Source of the DNA: an uncultured bacterium
Lineage (GTDB): Bacteria; Cloacimonadota; Cloacimonadia; Cloacimonadales; Cloacimonadaceae
Direction of reading: 5' to 3'
DNA length: 53,135 nt
Assembly (NCBI GenBank): GCA_938009275.1
Contig: CALLHY010000016.1
Coordinates: 1-53,135 of the forward strand
This document shows, piece after piece, positions 1 through 8,578 of the stretch (position 1 is its first letter; every line of letters starts with the position of its first letter). A program made the translations under genes and the position numbers. The notes below the pieces were generated by a model. The model was not told the origin of the DNA. It ran no database searches and saw only the letters and a program-made list of their open reading frames with translations.

Positions 1-81
1 CTTTAGGCAGTATTTTTAGTGACTTACCCTGTATACTTAAAAGGGTGACTCTCCACCAATAACGCCAACATCTCTCTCATA

Positions 82-200
82 TTCCTCCCTTGCTTCACAC
101 TGTTTATCATGTCATAATCCCCCCTTAATCAAGCGTTAATAGTTAACGCTTGATTAAGGGGGGATGAAGATTAGATTGACAGTTTGAAGCAAGGAAGAAA
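82..200. repeat. 119-bp palindromic element with nested inverted repeats
   Basis: Outer arms 82-103 and 179-200 pair over 22 positions with three mismatches. Inside them, 117-139 and 143-165 form a perfect 23-bp inverted repeat around a 3-base centre (TAG). The element ends 27 bases before the start codon of the downstream gene, so it may lie in its 5' leader. A second element of the same length and layout is at 52914-53032. Whether it is a mobile palindrome or a structured RNA cannot be told from sequence alone. Confidence 0.75.
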
Positions 201-226
201 AGTGGGGAAAACAATGGAGGAACAAG

Positions 227-670
227 ATGAAAGTAAAAGTAACAGAAGGGATTAAAGGCTTTTCCGGCAAGCTGGACGGAGCAGTATATTATTATCACCC
301 TCGCCTGAAGCGCACCCTGATGCGACGCGCTCCCGAGATGCCGGTGCAAGCGCAGAATCTGGATTATACCAATATAGCCAGGCAGATAAAGGCGATAAAT
401 CCCAGCGAAGCATACCGCAACGACTTTAGAAACTACCTGAACCAACTGCGAGACAGAGACGAAAGCATAATGCTGCCATCCTGGTATAGCCTGTATGTAA
501 AGATGCTGTGGGCTATGCAGGCAAAATACCCAGACAAGGTGAACTTAAAAACCATCACCCGGGAGCAGATACTAGCGCAAGATCTTCCCTGCCGCAGCGT
601 TAAAGCCGCAGTGGAGGATGGGCTATTGCCCGTAATCCCCGGATATAAGTATATGGACAGAGAGATTTAG
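227..670 (+). CDS. Conserved-looking hypothetical protein, 147 aa
   Basis: I do not recognise a family. The protein is soluble: no signal peptide and no membrane segment. It is rich in Arg, Lys and Tyr, with a basic N-terminal third (YYYHPRLKRTLMRR around residues 21-34) and a Trp/Tyr-rich centre (LPSWYSLYVKMLWAMQ). The ATG is well placed behind GGAGG with a 7-base spacer. It stands alone, with the palindromic element just upstream and a minus-strand gene downstream. The basic, aromatic composition would suit nucleic-acid binding, but that is only a guess. The start and coding nature are well supported; the function is unknown. Confidence 0.75.
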   Translation: MKVKVTEGIKGFSGKLDGAVYYYHPRLKRTLMRRAPEMPVQAQNLDYTNIARQIKAINPSEAYRNDFRNYLNQLRDRDESIMLPSWYSLYVKMLWAMQAKYPDKVNLKTITREQILAQDLPCRSVKAAVEDGLLPVIPGYKYMDREI

Positions 671-946
671 GTAATACACAATGCCTGGCAGTCTGTAATG
701 CCAGATACTGCCCGGCATCAGTTTTCTCTCCACGTATAACACAGATCATCACAAATGTGGCTTACCCCAGCACGCCAGTACGCCAGCACACTATGTTCAA
801 TCCGTGTTTCACTCTTCCACACTTCCACTTTGCCACCAAGTCTGGAATCGATCGGATGCCCTTTTTCTTTAAGCCTGGCATCCAGCCCCCAAAAAAAGAA
901 ACCCCGAACCTAAGCTCGGGGTTATACGGTAATATGTAAGGGTATG
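671..946. other. Gene-free gap between converging genes
   Basis: This 276-base gap has repeated TGCC/GGCA half-sites at 680-715, a 7-bp inverted repeat (854-860 with 877-883) and the minus-strand terminator at 891-923. A 60-codon frame at 757-939 has no ribosome site and runs through the terminator, so I do not call it a gene. Confidence 0.5.
891..923 (-). terminator. Rho-independent terminator of the LamG protein gene
   Basis: On the minus strand an 8-bp stem (AACCCCGA at 916-923 with TCGGGGTT at 900-907) is followed by a T-rich run (TTCTTTTTTT). It lies 24 bases after the stop codon of the minus-strand gene ending at 947. Confidence 0.85.
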
Positions 947-2296
947 TTACTTTATAATTAGTGTTTTGCGGATTGAGGTATCTCTTCCGGCTTGCATCTT
1001 TACGAAATAGATGCCATTAGGGCTCTGTCTGCCGCTGCTGTCGCGTCCATCCCATCCTAGCCTGAAGCTTCCTACATCTTTGAATCCTTCGTCAAAGCTG
1101 TTTATAAGCTGGCCGCGGGAGTTATACACCTTGAAGCGAACGTCCACAGCCTTGGTAATGTTGTAGCTAATCACCGTGCTGGGCATAATGGGATTGGGGT
1201 ATATGGAACTGATGCCGGGGGTTGGCAGCAATTCGGGAGCTCCATGTGCGCCATGGCCGGTTATATTGAAGTTAACCGATGTGGGGCCGTGGTTTGCTTC
1301 TGATCCATCCATATCTTGAACATTTAGCCAGTAATAATACTTGCCGTCTTCTATCAGTTCGGTATCTACGTACTGATAGGTTTGTTGATTGGATGAGTTT
1401 TCAGCAATAATCATGTCGCTAATCCTGATGGCATTGGCAAAGTTATTGTCTTGCGACCTATAGATGTAGTAACCGCTAACGCCTGTTTCAGTTTGGGTAA
1501 TCCACTTTATACTAACGTAGTTTTCTACCGTTAATACCGCAGAGAATGAGCTAAGCTCTACCGGCAATACAGGATTGAAGAATTTATCATATAAATAGTC
1601 TTCCACAGCGTCTCTTTCGGCTGCGTCCAGCGCATCGCTGTATACTATAAACTCGGCAATATCGCCATTTAGAGGCATTAGGTAATCCTGACGAGCCCCA
1701 ATGTTGAACGTGCCCAATGAGTTTGTTCCGGCATTGCCAGTGTTAACCGATACGCCATCAAACCAGGTTTCAGAATTTGCACCATCAAACACCAGGGTAA
1801 CTGTGGTAAAATCGCCTGCATAACCAGCACTGGTAAAGTCGTCTATGGTTCCTGCAAATGCGCGGAAGGTGTCGTTGCCAGCTTGTTTGTTGAATTGAAG
1901 TCTGTTGGTGCCCAATCCATCGAACACATTCTGAATGGTTGCGTTATTAGACGGAAGCTTAAGCACTATAAAAACAGTTATTGGTTGGGGTATCGCACTT
2001 GCCAGCACGGTTTGAAGATAGTCATTATTGCCATCAAATCTTACTACTGGCTGACCGTTTATCACGTTTTCTACAAAGATGGGTCTGTTGGCGGCATTGG
2101 CCTGGGTAGAATTATATCCGTTGCCACTCATGTCTGTCCAGGATGCCACCGGGTCATTGTTACTTAGTGACAGAGCTGATGCGTCATACCATGCCTCCAA
2201 GTCTGCGCTAATACCTCCGGGGTAAGGCTGAGCATACGCAACTACTGCCAAACAGGTTAGTAACAAATACAATACTATAGCTTTCATGTGTTTCAT
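947..2296 (-). CDS. Secreted LamG-like protein with C-terminal sorting domain
   Basis: An exported surface or extracellular protein of 449 aa. Residues 1-22 are a signal peptide ending VVAYA-QP. Residues ~28-240 resemble a concanavalin/LamG_3 jelly-roll (LEAWYDA, VVRFDGNNDYL, GDIAEFIVYSDAL), a fold that often binds carbohydrate. A fibronectin-III-like segment follows, opening with the LPVELSSFSA motif common before sorting domains. Residues ~365-449 form a FlgD-like sorting domain (SIYPNPI, VYNSRGQL, WDGRDSSGR, NGIYFVKM, basic tail). The first ATG was chosen because AGGAGG stands directly before it; a second ATG three codons later is possible. Export by a type IX-like route is inferred from the domain. 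The ligand is unknown. Confidence 0.85.
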   Translation of the reverse strand: MKHMKAIVLYLLLTCLAVVAYAQPYPGGISADLEAWYDASALSLSNNDPVASWTDMSGNGYNSTQANAANRPIFVENVINGQPVVRFDGNNDYLQTVLASAIPQPITVFIVLKLPSNNATIQNVFDGLGTNRLQFNKQAGNDTFRAFAGTIDDFTSAGYAGDFTTVTLVFDGANSETWFDGVSVNTGNAGTNSLGTFNIGARQDYLMPLNGDIAEFIVYSDALDAAERDAVEDYLYDKFFNPVLPVELSSFSAVLTVENYVSIKWITQTETGVSGYYIYRSQDNNFANAIRISDMIIAENSSNQQTYQYVDTELIEDGKYYYWLNVQDMDGSEANHGPTSVNFNITGHGAHGAPELLPTPGISSIYPNPIMPSTVISYNITKAVDVRFKVYNSRGQLINSFDEGFKDVGSFRLGWDGRDSSGRQSPNGIYFVKMQAGRDTSIRKTLIIK

Positions 2297-2909
2297 ATTT
2301 CCTCCTAAAACACATCAATTTCTTATGTTCTTTTTGGGTTATTTGTCTCATAACGTGAGGCTTCCCACGCTGTTATAAACAAAACTATCCAATACGGGAT
2401 TGTGCCAGCATCGTTTATGGTGCTGATGATGCGGCAATCTCATATTAAAACACTCTATAAAGCATCTAAGCTCCGATAAACTAAAAACATATCTTCCACC
2501 AGTGCATAGACTCACCATAAGCTAACTGCATATGATGGAAAGTCAAGAAGAAAGATTGAGTTTACTTCTGCTGGGAAAGCCATACTCAGTAAGCAGATGG
2601 AACCGCATTCTGCTAAATGCCTTGATAGTAAAGGCGCAAGGCTGGCCGGCTACAACTAAAACTGTGGAAATATGTCAACGAACGGGCTTCAAAAAAGTTG
2701 GCTAAACCCTTGATTTATTATGCTAATGCGCAAGTTTGAGTAAACTGTTTCACTGCTGACGTGCCGGGTGATATGATAGCGGTATCACGGCTGAATGCGG
2801 AAAGGTTTTTGCTTACACGCTTTGGCAGGCATCAAATATTGCGTTGCAACCTACGCTTTAATGTTGACAACTTCTGAGCTTTGTAGCTCTTGTTCCCTAA
2901 GAGGTGATA
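2297..2909. other. 613-bp divergent intergenic region
   Basis: It separates the minus-strand LamG gene from the plus-strand gene at 2910, so it should hold both promoters. I saw only weak imperfect dyads (near 2350-2375 and 2407-2432) and no convincing -35/-10 pair. A 61-codon frame at 2795-2980 overlaps the real gene start and is not supported. Confidence 0.4.
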
Positions 2910-3866
2910 ATGAAAAGATTGCTTATATTATTGTTCGCGTTGAGTGCATGCTTGTCATCTTTGGCTTCGCTAACTGTTAACAACATACACTACGGCTTTG
3001 CTGATGCTTGTATCCGTAACTACAAACAAGGAGCCTGGAACGAAAGCTCCACCGATCTCAGCGAGGGAATAGGCAAAGCCTGGAGCTTCACGCTTCCCAC
3101 CACTGGTTATGTGAATAACACTTACCACAGTGTTTCTGGTTTACCAGGATTTCCTACTGCGAACATCAGGTGTGTATATTCTCAGTATGTGAATGACTAC
3201 TACTACGACAGCGAGATTTATTATCATGACGATGGGGAAGATATATTTACTCTGGGATATCCGGGTACTCCTTTAACAGTTTGGGATCCGCCTATGCCTG
3301 CGGGTTTGCCACACTTCCTGGGTAAAACCTGGCAGGGCACGCACACTTATACATATGGAGGGCACAGCATTGATGCCAAGGTGATATCCGAAGGAGTCGT
3401 CAGCACTCATCTGGGCACTTTTCCTGCTTTGTGTGTAAGGTACAGCTACACCTCCCAATATCTGACCTATAGCTGCTATCAATGGGAAACAGCAGAATAT
3501 GGCATTATTGCCTATACAACAGACGTTAACGGGGGTATGCTATATGTGCTGCACGAGGCAAATCCCTGGGTGGCTATATCAGACAATACCGTTCCCTCAG
3601 TTATACCCAGTTTATCGGTGTATCCCAATCCCGCCAAAGATTACATAAGTATCGTGTTAAACGGAGCAAAAGCGGGGCAAACCAGGATAGAATTATACAA
3701 TCTCAGGGGACAACGATTGTATGTGTCCGATCTTAATGTACATAAAGATGGTATTGTTGCCACAAGCCTGGACATAGCAGATATTGCGAAGACCTCTGGC
3801 ATCTACCTTTTGAGGCTGAGTAACAGTGGAGCAGTATTTACCAGCAGAGTGGTGGTTAATAAGTAA
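2910..3866 (+). CDS. Secreted protein of unknown function with sorting domain
   Basis: The protein has 318 aa. It starts with a hydrophobic signal peptide (LLILLFALSACLSSLAS). The middle part is rich in Tyr, Gly and Thr and looks like an all-beta extracellular domain I cannot name. The last ~75 residues are a sorting domain (PSLSVYPNPAKDYI, IELYNLRGQRL, SGIYLLRLSN, VVVNK). The ATG at 2910 is preferred because AGAGGTGAT precedes it; a GTG two codons upstream lies inside that ribosome site. It is probably a one-gene unit. Surface location is inferred from the signal and tail; no enzymatic motif is visible. Confidence 0.8.
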   Translation: MKRLLILLFALSACLSSLASLTVNNIHYGFADACIRNYKQGAWNESSTDLSEGIGKAWSFTLPTTGYVNNTYHSVSGLPGFPTANIRCVYSQYVNDYYYDSEIYYHDDGEDIFTLGYPGTPLTVWDPPMPAGLPHFLGKTWQGTHTYTYGGHSIDAKVISEGVVSTHLGTFPALCVRYSYTSQYLTYSCYQWETAEYGIIAYTTDVNGGMLYVLHEANPWVAISDNTVPSVIPSLSVYPNPAKDYISIVLNGAKAGQTRIELYNLRGQRLYVSDLNVHKDGIVATSLDIADIAKTSGIYLLRLSNSGAVFTSRVVVNK

Positions 3867-4006
3867 GCATTGATTCGGCTGGCTTAAAGCGGGAATCACA
3901 ATCGTCTTTGATACTAAGAAGAAAGCTGGGGGAAGAGAAATTGCTTGACCTAATCCTCTCTTCTCTGCTGTTGTATTAGTAAGAGAAAATGACTGTGAGG
4001 TTAGCT

Positions 4007-4774
4007 ATGCGACACATAATTATAGCTGGTAACTGGAAGATGAATAAGGGCTTAGGCGAAACAAGGGAATTTGTGAAAGCCGTAGTAAGCCAGATGCAAG
4101 CCTTAGAACTAAGCAGGGTGATCCCCTTAATAGCTCCTGCCTATCCATTTTTGCAGGAAGCTCTTAGAGAGAGTTTTGGTTCAGCTTTGCAGATTAGTGC
4201 ACAGGATGTGTCTTATAATGCCAGTGGTGCCTACACGGGCGAGGTGTCGGCCGAGATGCTTGCCTCGATAGGCCTAAAGTATTGCATAGTAGGCCATTCG
4301 GAGCGCAGACAATATCATGGCGAGACTGATGCCAGCGTTAAAGCACGTATGCTAAAGCTATTTGAGCATGGCATTACCCCAATTATGTGCATTGGCGAAA
4401 CCCTGGAGCAGCGCGATGCCAAGCAAACCTCAGAGATAATTATTAGCCAGTTATGCGGATGCCTCGATGCCATTGAGCTAAACAACGGCAATGAGATAAT
4501 AATAGCCTACGAACCTGTCTGGGCAATTGGCACCGGCCGTACTGCCACGCCCGAACAAGCCCAGGAAGTGCATGCCCTTATCCGCAATTGGCTACGGCAA
4601 AACCATCCAAATGCTGTAGCAGAAAACATGGCGATTCTATATGGCGGCAGCGTTAAGCCCGACAATTTGCAAGACCTGCTTGCCTGCGAGGACATAGACG
4701 GCGGCTTAATTGGCGGAGCATCGCTGAAAGCCGAAGACTTTTTGAACATGCTAAACCTCGCCACAAAACTATAA
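4007..4774 (+). CDS. tpiA: Triosephosphate isomerase
   Basis: It interconverts dihydroxyacetone phosphate and glyceraldehyde 3-phosphate in glycolysis and gluconeogenesis, in the cytoplasm. The 255-aa length is usual for the family. All hallmarks are visible: AGNWKMN with the catalytic Lys near the N-terminus, VGHSERR with the electrophilic His, AYEPVWAIGTG with the catalytic Glu and the start of the flexible loop, and the phosphate-binding YGGSV and GGLIGGASL near the end. I chose the ATG at 4007, which gives the standard N-terminus MRHIIIAGNWK and has GAGG seven bases upstream; an ATG six codons earlier adds an atypical tail. serS follows after 21 bases, probably cotranscribed. Confidence 0.97.
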   Translation: MRHIIIAGNWKMNKGLGETREFVKAVVSQMQALELSRVIPLIAPAYPFLQEALRESFGSALQISAQDVSYNASGAYTGEVSAEMLASIGLKYCIVGHSERRQYHGETDASVKARMLKLFEHGITPIMCIGETLEQRDAKQTSEIIISQLCGCLDAIELNNGNEIIIAYEPVWAIGTGRTATPEQAQEVHALIRNWLRQNHPNAVAENMAILYGGSVKPDNLQDLLACEDIDGGLIGGASLKAEDFLNMLNLATKL

Positions 4775-4795
4775 CACATACAAGGAGCATTTACA

Positions 4796-6055
4796 ATGAT
4801 AGATATTAAGTTTATACGCAACAACCCCGATTTGGTGCGTGAAGCCATAAAAAACAAGAACGAAAAGGCAGACATTAACGCGCTGTTGGCGATTGACGAA
4901 AGCAGGCGTAAGCTGCAGTATGATTTTGATAATCTGAAATCCAGACAGAACAGCGTGTCGCAAACCATAGCCAGGAAAAAGAAAGCCGGAGAGAATGCCG
5001 ATGCCGAGCTGCAGGAAATGGCAGTAGTGGCAGAAGAAAACAAGCGCATTGCAGCGGACTTAACTGCGGCTAACAACGAACTGGAAGCATTGCTGCTAAC
5101 CATTCCAAACATCCCTCAGCCGGAAGTGCCGGTGGGTAGGGACGAAAGTGCAAACACAATTGAGCGGGTGTGGGGAACGCAGCCGGAATATAGCTTTGAG
5201 CCAAAAGACCATCTGGCAATTGCCAATCAAAACGGATATCTGGATTTGCCCCGTGGTGCCAAGATTAGCGGTAGCGGATTTCCAATTTATACGGGACAGG
5301 GAGCAAGGCTGGAGCGTGCGCTAATCAGCTTTATGCTGGAGTATCATCTGCAAAAACACGGCTATGAAGAGCTGATGGTGCCCCTGGCAGTAAACCGCAA
5401 AACCATGACCGGAACAGGGCAATTGCCTAAGCTGGAAGATGATATGTATCATATAAATGAGGATGATTTGTTCCTTATTCCCACAGCGGAAGTGCCGGTT
5501 ACCAATATCTATGCCGATGAGGTGTTAAGCTATAAAGACCTGCCCAAGTGCTATGTGTCATACACGCCGTGTTTCAGGCGCGAAGCCGGCTCTTATGGCA
5601 AAGATACCAAGGGCTTGCAGCGTTTGCACCAATTTAACAAAGTGGAAATGGTGCGCTTTGTAGAGCCGGAGCAATCTCCCGCTACTTTAGAGGAGATGCT
5701 GCGTAATGCCGAGGCAATATTACAGGCTTTCGGCTTGCATTATAGAGTGCTAAATCTCTGCACGGGTGACACCAGCTTTGCCTCGCAACGCACCTATGAT
5801 CTGGAAGTATGGGCACCGGGTTCGCAGAAATACCTTGAGGTATCGTCCGTAAGTAATTTTGGCGAGTTTCAGGCACGCCGTGCCAATATCCGCTATAAGG
5901 ACAAAGATGGTAAGGTGCGGCATTTGCACACTCTTAATGGCTCTGGATTGGCCACTCCGCGCCTGATGATAGCCCTGCTGGAAACATATCAACAAGTTGA
6001 CGGCAGCTTTGTGGCACCGGAAGTGCTGAAGCCCTGGCTGGGCATACGTTTGTAA
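4796..6055 (+). CDS. serS: Seryl-tRNA synthetase
   Basis: It charges tRNA-Ser (and tRNA-Sec where present) with serine using ATP. The 419 aa match the bacterial family. The N-terminal ~110 residues form the tRNA-binding coiled-coil arm (Lys/Glu-rich, starting MIDIKFIRNNPDLVREAI). Class II motif 2 is seen as CFRREAGSYGKDTKGLQRLH and motif 3 as LNGSGLATPRLMIALLE. The TAEVP serine-binding segment is present. AAGGAG stands eight bases before the ATG. It lies 21 bases behind tpiA and 15 bases before a secreted protein gene, so these may share a transcript. Nothing is unusual in the protein. Confidence 0.98.
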   Translation: MIDIKFIRNNPDLVREAIKNKNEKADINALLAIDESRRKLQYDFDNLKSRQNSVSQTIARKKKAGENADAELQEMAVVAEENKRIAADLTAANNELEALLLTIPNIPQPEVPVGRDESANTIERVWGTQPEYSFEPKDHLAIANQNGYLDLPRGAKISGSGFPIYTGQGARLERALISFMLEYHLQKHGYEELMVPLAVNRKTMTGTGQLPKLEDDMYHINEDDLFLIPTAEVPVTNIYADEVLSYKDLPKCYVSYTPCFRREAGSYGKDTKGLQRLHQFNKVEMVRFVEPEQSPATLEEMLRNAEAILQAFGLHYRVLNLCTGDTSFASQRTYDLEVWAPGSQKYLEVSSVSNFGEFQARRANIRYKDKDGKVRHLHTLNGSGLATPRLMIALLETYQQVDGSFVAPEVLKPWLGIRL

Positions 6056-6070
6056 TAAACGAGGATGATT

Positions 6071-8578
6071 ATGAACAGGTTCAAAGTCTCGGTGATGGTG
6101 ATTGCTATAACACTAATCTCCTTAGGACTGCATGCCAAGCATTCTGACAGTTTTCTCTTTGGTAACTATTCCTACATGAATCATGGCGATCTTTTCTTTC
6201 GTCAGAACAGCCGTGATCTGGCTGCCAGGATGAAGGAACTAGGATATAACATAACTGTAATGGACACCAATAATAACGATAAAACCCTTGGCGAGCTTTT
6301 GGAGATTTTGGACACGAATGGCATTGATGCATTTTTGACAGATAAAACCTGGAGTCCAAATCCCAATGACAGCCGAAACTATGCATTGGTAGCTTTATCA
6401 ACCAGTAATTACCAAAGATTTGAGGCAGAATTTGCCAACGAAGAAGCTGTGAAACCAGAGGATATAAACTCATCAATATATTGGTATGGAACGCAAGTTA
6501 GTGATAATAACAAGCATCTTCCGCGCAGAATTGGTTTGCCTGCAAGGGATGACGATGCTTCCTATGGCTATGCATGGAAACTTGTTCCAGACAAGCACAA
6601 AGAGGGATATGCTTATACTGATGTAACCTACCGGTGGAAAGATGATCAAGGTAAAGCAGTTAAGCTAAGTGACGAGCTTAGATTTTATAATACTCATAAA
6701 GACAAGGCAACAGATACAGACTCACTTTACATAACACTTAGAGTGAAAGTAGGTAAGATTAACGGGCTATTGCCAGATGATGCTGTACTATTCAATTTCA
6801 AACATAGTGGCTTTACAGGCAGACCAACTGAATTCGTAAATGAGATGATTTTGCCAAAGGATAGCATTGCTGCTCCATTAGCAGTGGTAAATGGGGAACG
6901 CCGGATTGCAACTCGTATAAGACCCAATGATATGAGAAACGGTGATTTTACCTATGCTGATTATCTTGCCCTGGGAAGCCCGCAGGGTTACTTCGATTTA
7001 GAATATGCAATCAGTTACTCTGCCTTGAGCCAATCTGGCATCTTTAGTGGAGATCTGGATTTCAATCCGAATACCTCTGATTCCTGGTGGTGGATTGTTA
7101 TGCGTGGGTTTAGCCCCAGGATTTATTGGCACGGGAACTGCGAGTTTAGTCTGGACTATATTGATGTGGAAGACCAGCTTCACAGAAACATTCGTACCCG
7201 ACCAGAATTTTATCGAACTAATATAAACCGCAGACTCAGAGAACTGATTTCCAGGCCACATGGCGATATTGTTCGGTATTGCTATACGATGGATGAGCCG
7301 TTTCAGCCTAATATGGACAGTTACATCATGCTCCGAAAGATGGTGGATGAAGATTTGCCTCAACCCATCACTACGTTCTATGACATTCAACACCGTCGGT
7401 TTGCTATGGGCGATGGGAAAAGCTACTTCGATCATGTGGACTTATCTCGCAATCTAGTAAAGCCTGCAACCCTAATGACAGACATTTATCCGATAAAGCC
7501 TAACGTGAATTTCAATATCGGCGATACTAACTTCTTGCAGGATGTTCTTGATCATCAGCTGTTAAATAGTTACGCTGCAAGCAAGCAATACATAAACAAG
7601 CAGAAAAACGGTAGATTTTATCCTGTAGTTCAGGCTTTTGGGTATTGGGATAGCGTAAACTGGCTATCCTGGATGATGCCTCCCACTGCCACGCAGAAGG
7701 CTTTGTTATTCCTGCCTTTGTGCTATCAACCCGATGGAATGGTTACTTATCGCATATTCGGTTTTGTGCATGAGAATGGCGCTGGGGAGTATGCTCCCCT
7801 TATTGCCGACCCCAAAGGGGAAGCTAAGAAGTTCAGCTATGTTTGGGACTCTGTTTATGCCACCAATCCCCTGGTAAAAGCATATGGTGAATTACTGCAA
7901 AACTGGACATGGCTATCAGTAAATACAGCCATGACAAATAAACTGAAGTTAGATTCTGTTGCAGCTCCTACTGGGATTGCAAGTGTACACGTTATCGACA
8001 AAAAAAGAAGCGATTATAAAGGTTACATCCAATGCGGTTACTACAAAGACCCATCTGGTAATGGAGCTATATTTGCCGTTAATCGCCGAACCGATTACAG
8101 TGTTTTATCCAAAAAGACTGCCTATCGAACAACTGGCAAGATTCCCCCAGATGAGTATTCGCAATACTACAGAGAACACTGCCCTCAATCGCTGGTTCTT
8201 ACATTTGCCAAGGGTACTTATAATAAACTTTCCGCTGTATATGACCCCATTACCAAACAGCTATATACAGGAAATAAAACTACCGTAAGGGTAAGCTTTG
8301 AACCCGGTGAGGGAAAGCTATTGCTATTGGCAGATACACTGCCCTCTAAAACAGGAAAAGGCAGCTATAATTATAACAGACCTCTGGTTATTAGTAGTAA
8401 CGTACTGATTAAAACCAAAGCCAATGTTGTCTGTAATGGAGACCTGATATTGCTTCCCGGCAGCAAGCTGACCCTTGCCAAAGGTAGCAGTCTAACCGTT
8501 TTTGGCAAGCTAATCAGGATGGATGGCTCTGAGATAAGCGGGGATGGTAACTTGAAGCTAAGCGATGAGGAAAAATAA
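6071..8578 (+). CDS. Secreted glycosidase-like TIM-barrel protein (putative)
   Basis: A large exported protein (835 aa) with signal peptide MNRFKVSVMVIAITLISLGL-HA. No family is certain. The region ~390-640 has features of secreted TIM-barrel glycoside hydrolases: YCYTMDEPFQP (a DEP acidic motif), TTFYDIQ, TDIYPIKPN, then VVQAFGYWDS followed by an aromatic segment (PDGMVTYRIF). This resembles GH42/GHA-like barrels but is only an inference. The last ~60 residues form a beta-rich tail with repeated short strands (CNGDLILLPGSKLTL) and no sorting domain. The ATG at 6071 is preferred over 6065 because GAGG needs a spacer. Its stop overlaps the next start (TAATG), implying coupling to the AsnB-like gene and a role in the same glycan pathway. 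Confidence 0.6.
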   Translation: MNRFKVSVMVIAITLISLGLHAKHSDSFLFGNYSYMNHGDLFFRQNSRDLAARMKELGYNITVMDTNNNDKTLGELLEILDTNGIDAFLTDKTWSPNPNDSRNYALVALSTSNYQRFEAEFANEEAVKPEDINSSIYWYGTQVSDNNKHLPRRIGLPARDDDASYGYAWKLVPDKHKEGYAYTDVTYRWKDDQGKAVKLSDELRFYNTHKDKATDTDSLYITLRVKVGKINGLLPDDAVLFNFKHSGFTGRPTEFVNEMILPKDSIAAPLAVVNGERRIATRIRPNDMRNGDFTYADYLALGSPQGYFDLEYAISYSALSQSGIFSGDLDFNPNTSDSWWWIVMRGFSPRIYWHGNCEFSLDYIDVEDQLHRNIRTRPEFYRTNINRRLRELISRPHGDIVRYCYTMDEPFQPNMDSYIMLRKMVDEDLPQPITTFYDIQHRRFAMGDGKSYFDHVDLSRNLVKPATLMTDIYPIKPNVNFNIGDTNFLQDVLDHQLLNSYAASKQYINKQKNGRFYPVVQAFGYWDSVNWLSWMMPPTATQKALLFLPLCYQPDGMVTYRIFGFVHENGAGEYAPLIADPKGEAKKFSYVWDSVYATNPLVKAYGELLQNWTWLSVNTAMTNKLKLDSVAAPTGIASVHVIDKKRSDYKGYIQCGYYKDPSGNGAIFAVNRRTDYSVLSKKTAYRTTGKIPPDEYSQYYREHCPQSLVLTFAKGTYNKLSAVYDPITKQLYTGNKTTVRVSFEPGEGKLLLLADTLPSKTGKGSYNYNRPLVISSNVLIKTKANVVCNGDLILLPGSKLTLAKGSSLTVFGKLIRMDGSEISGDGNLKLSDEEK

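Noticed and set aside
757..939. 60-codon plus-strand frame
   Set aside because: It has no ribosome site, low-complexity content, and runs through the terminator of the opposite gene.
2795..2980. 61-codon frame before the sorting-domain gene
   Set aside because: It overlaps the signal-peptide region of the well-supported gene at 2910 in another frame and has no ribosome site.
3945..3977. Promoter for tpiA (TTGACC ... TGTATT)
   Set aside because: The spacing is about 21 bases, too long for a normal sigma-70 promoter.
4507..5112. 201-codon antisense frame over tpiA and serS
   Set aside because: It is a shadow of two clear housekeeping genes, with Ser/Ala/Cys-rich content typical of antisense reading.
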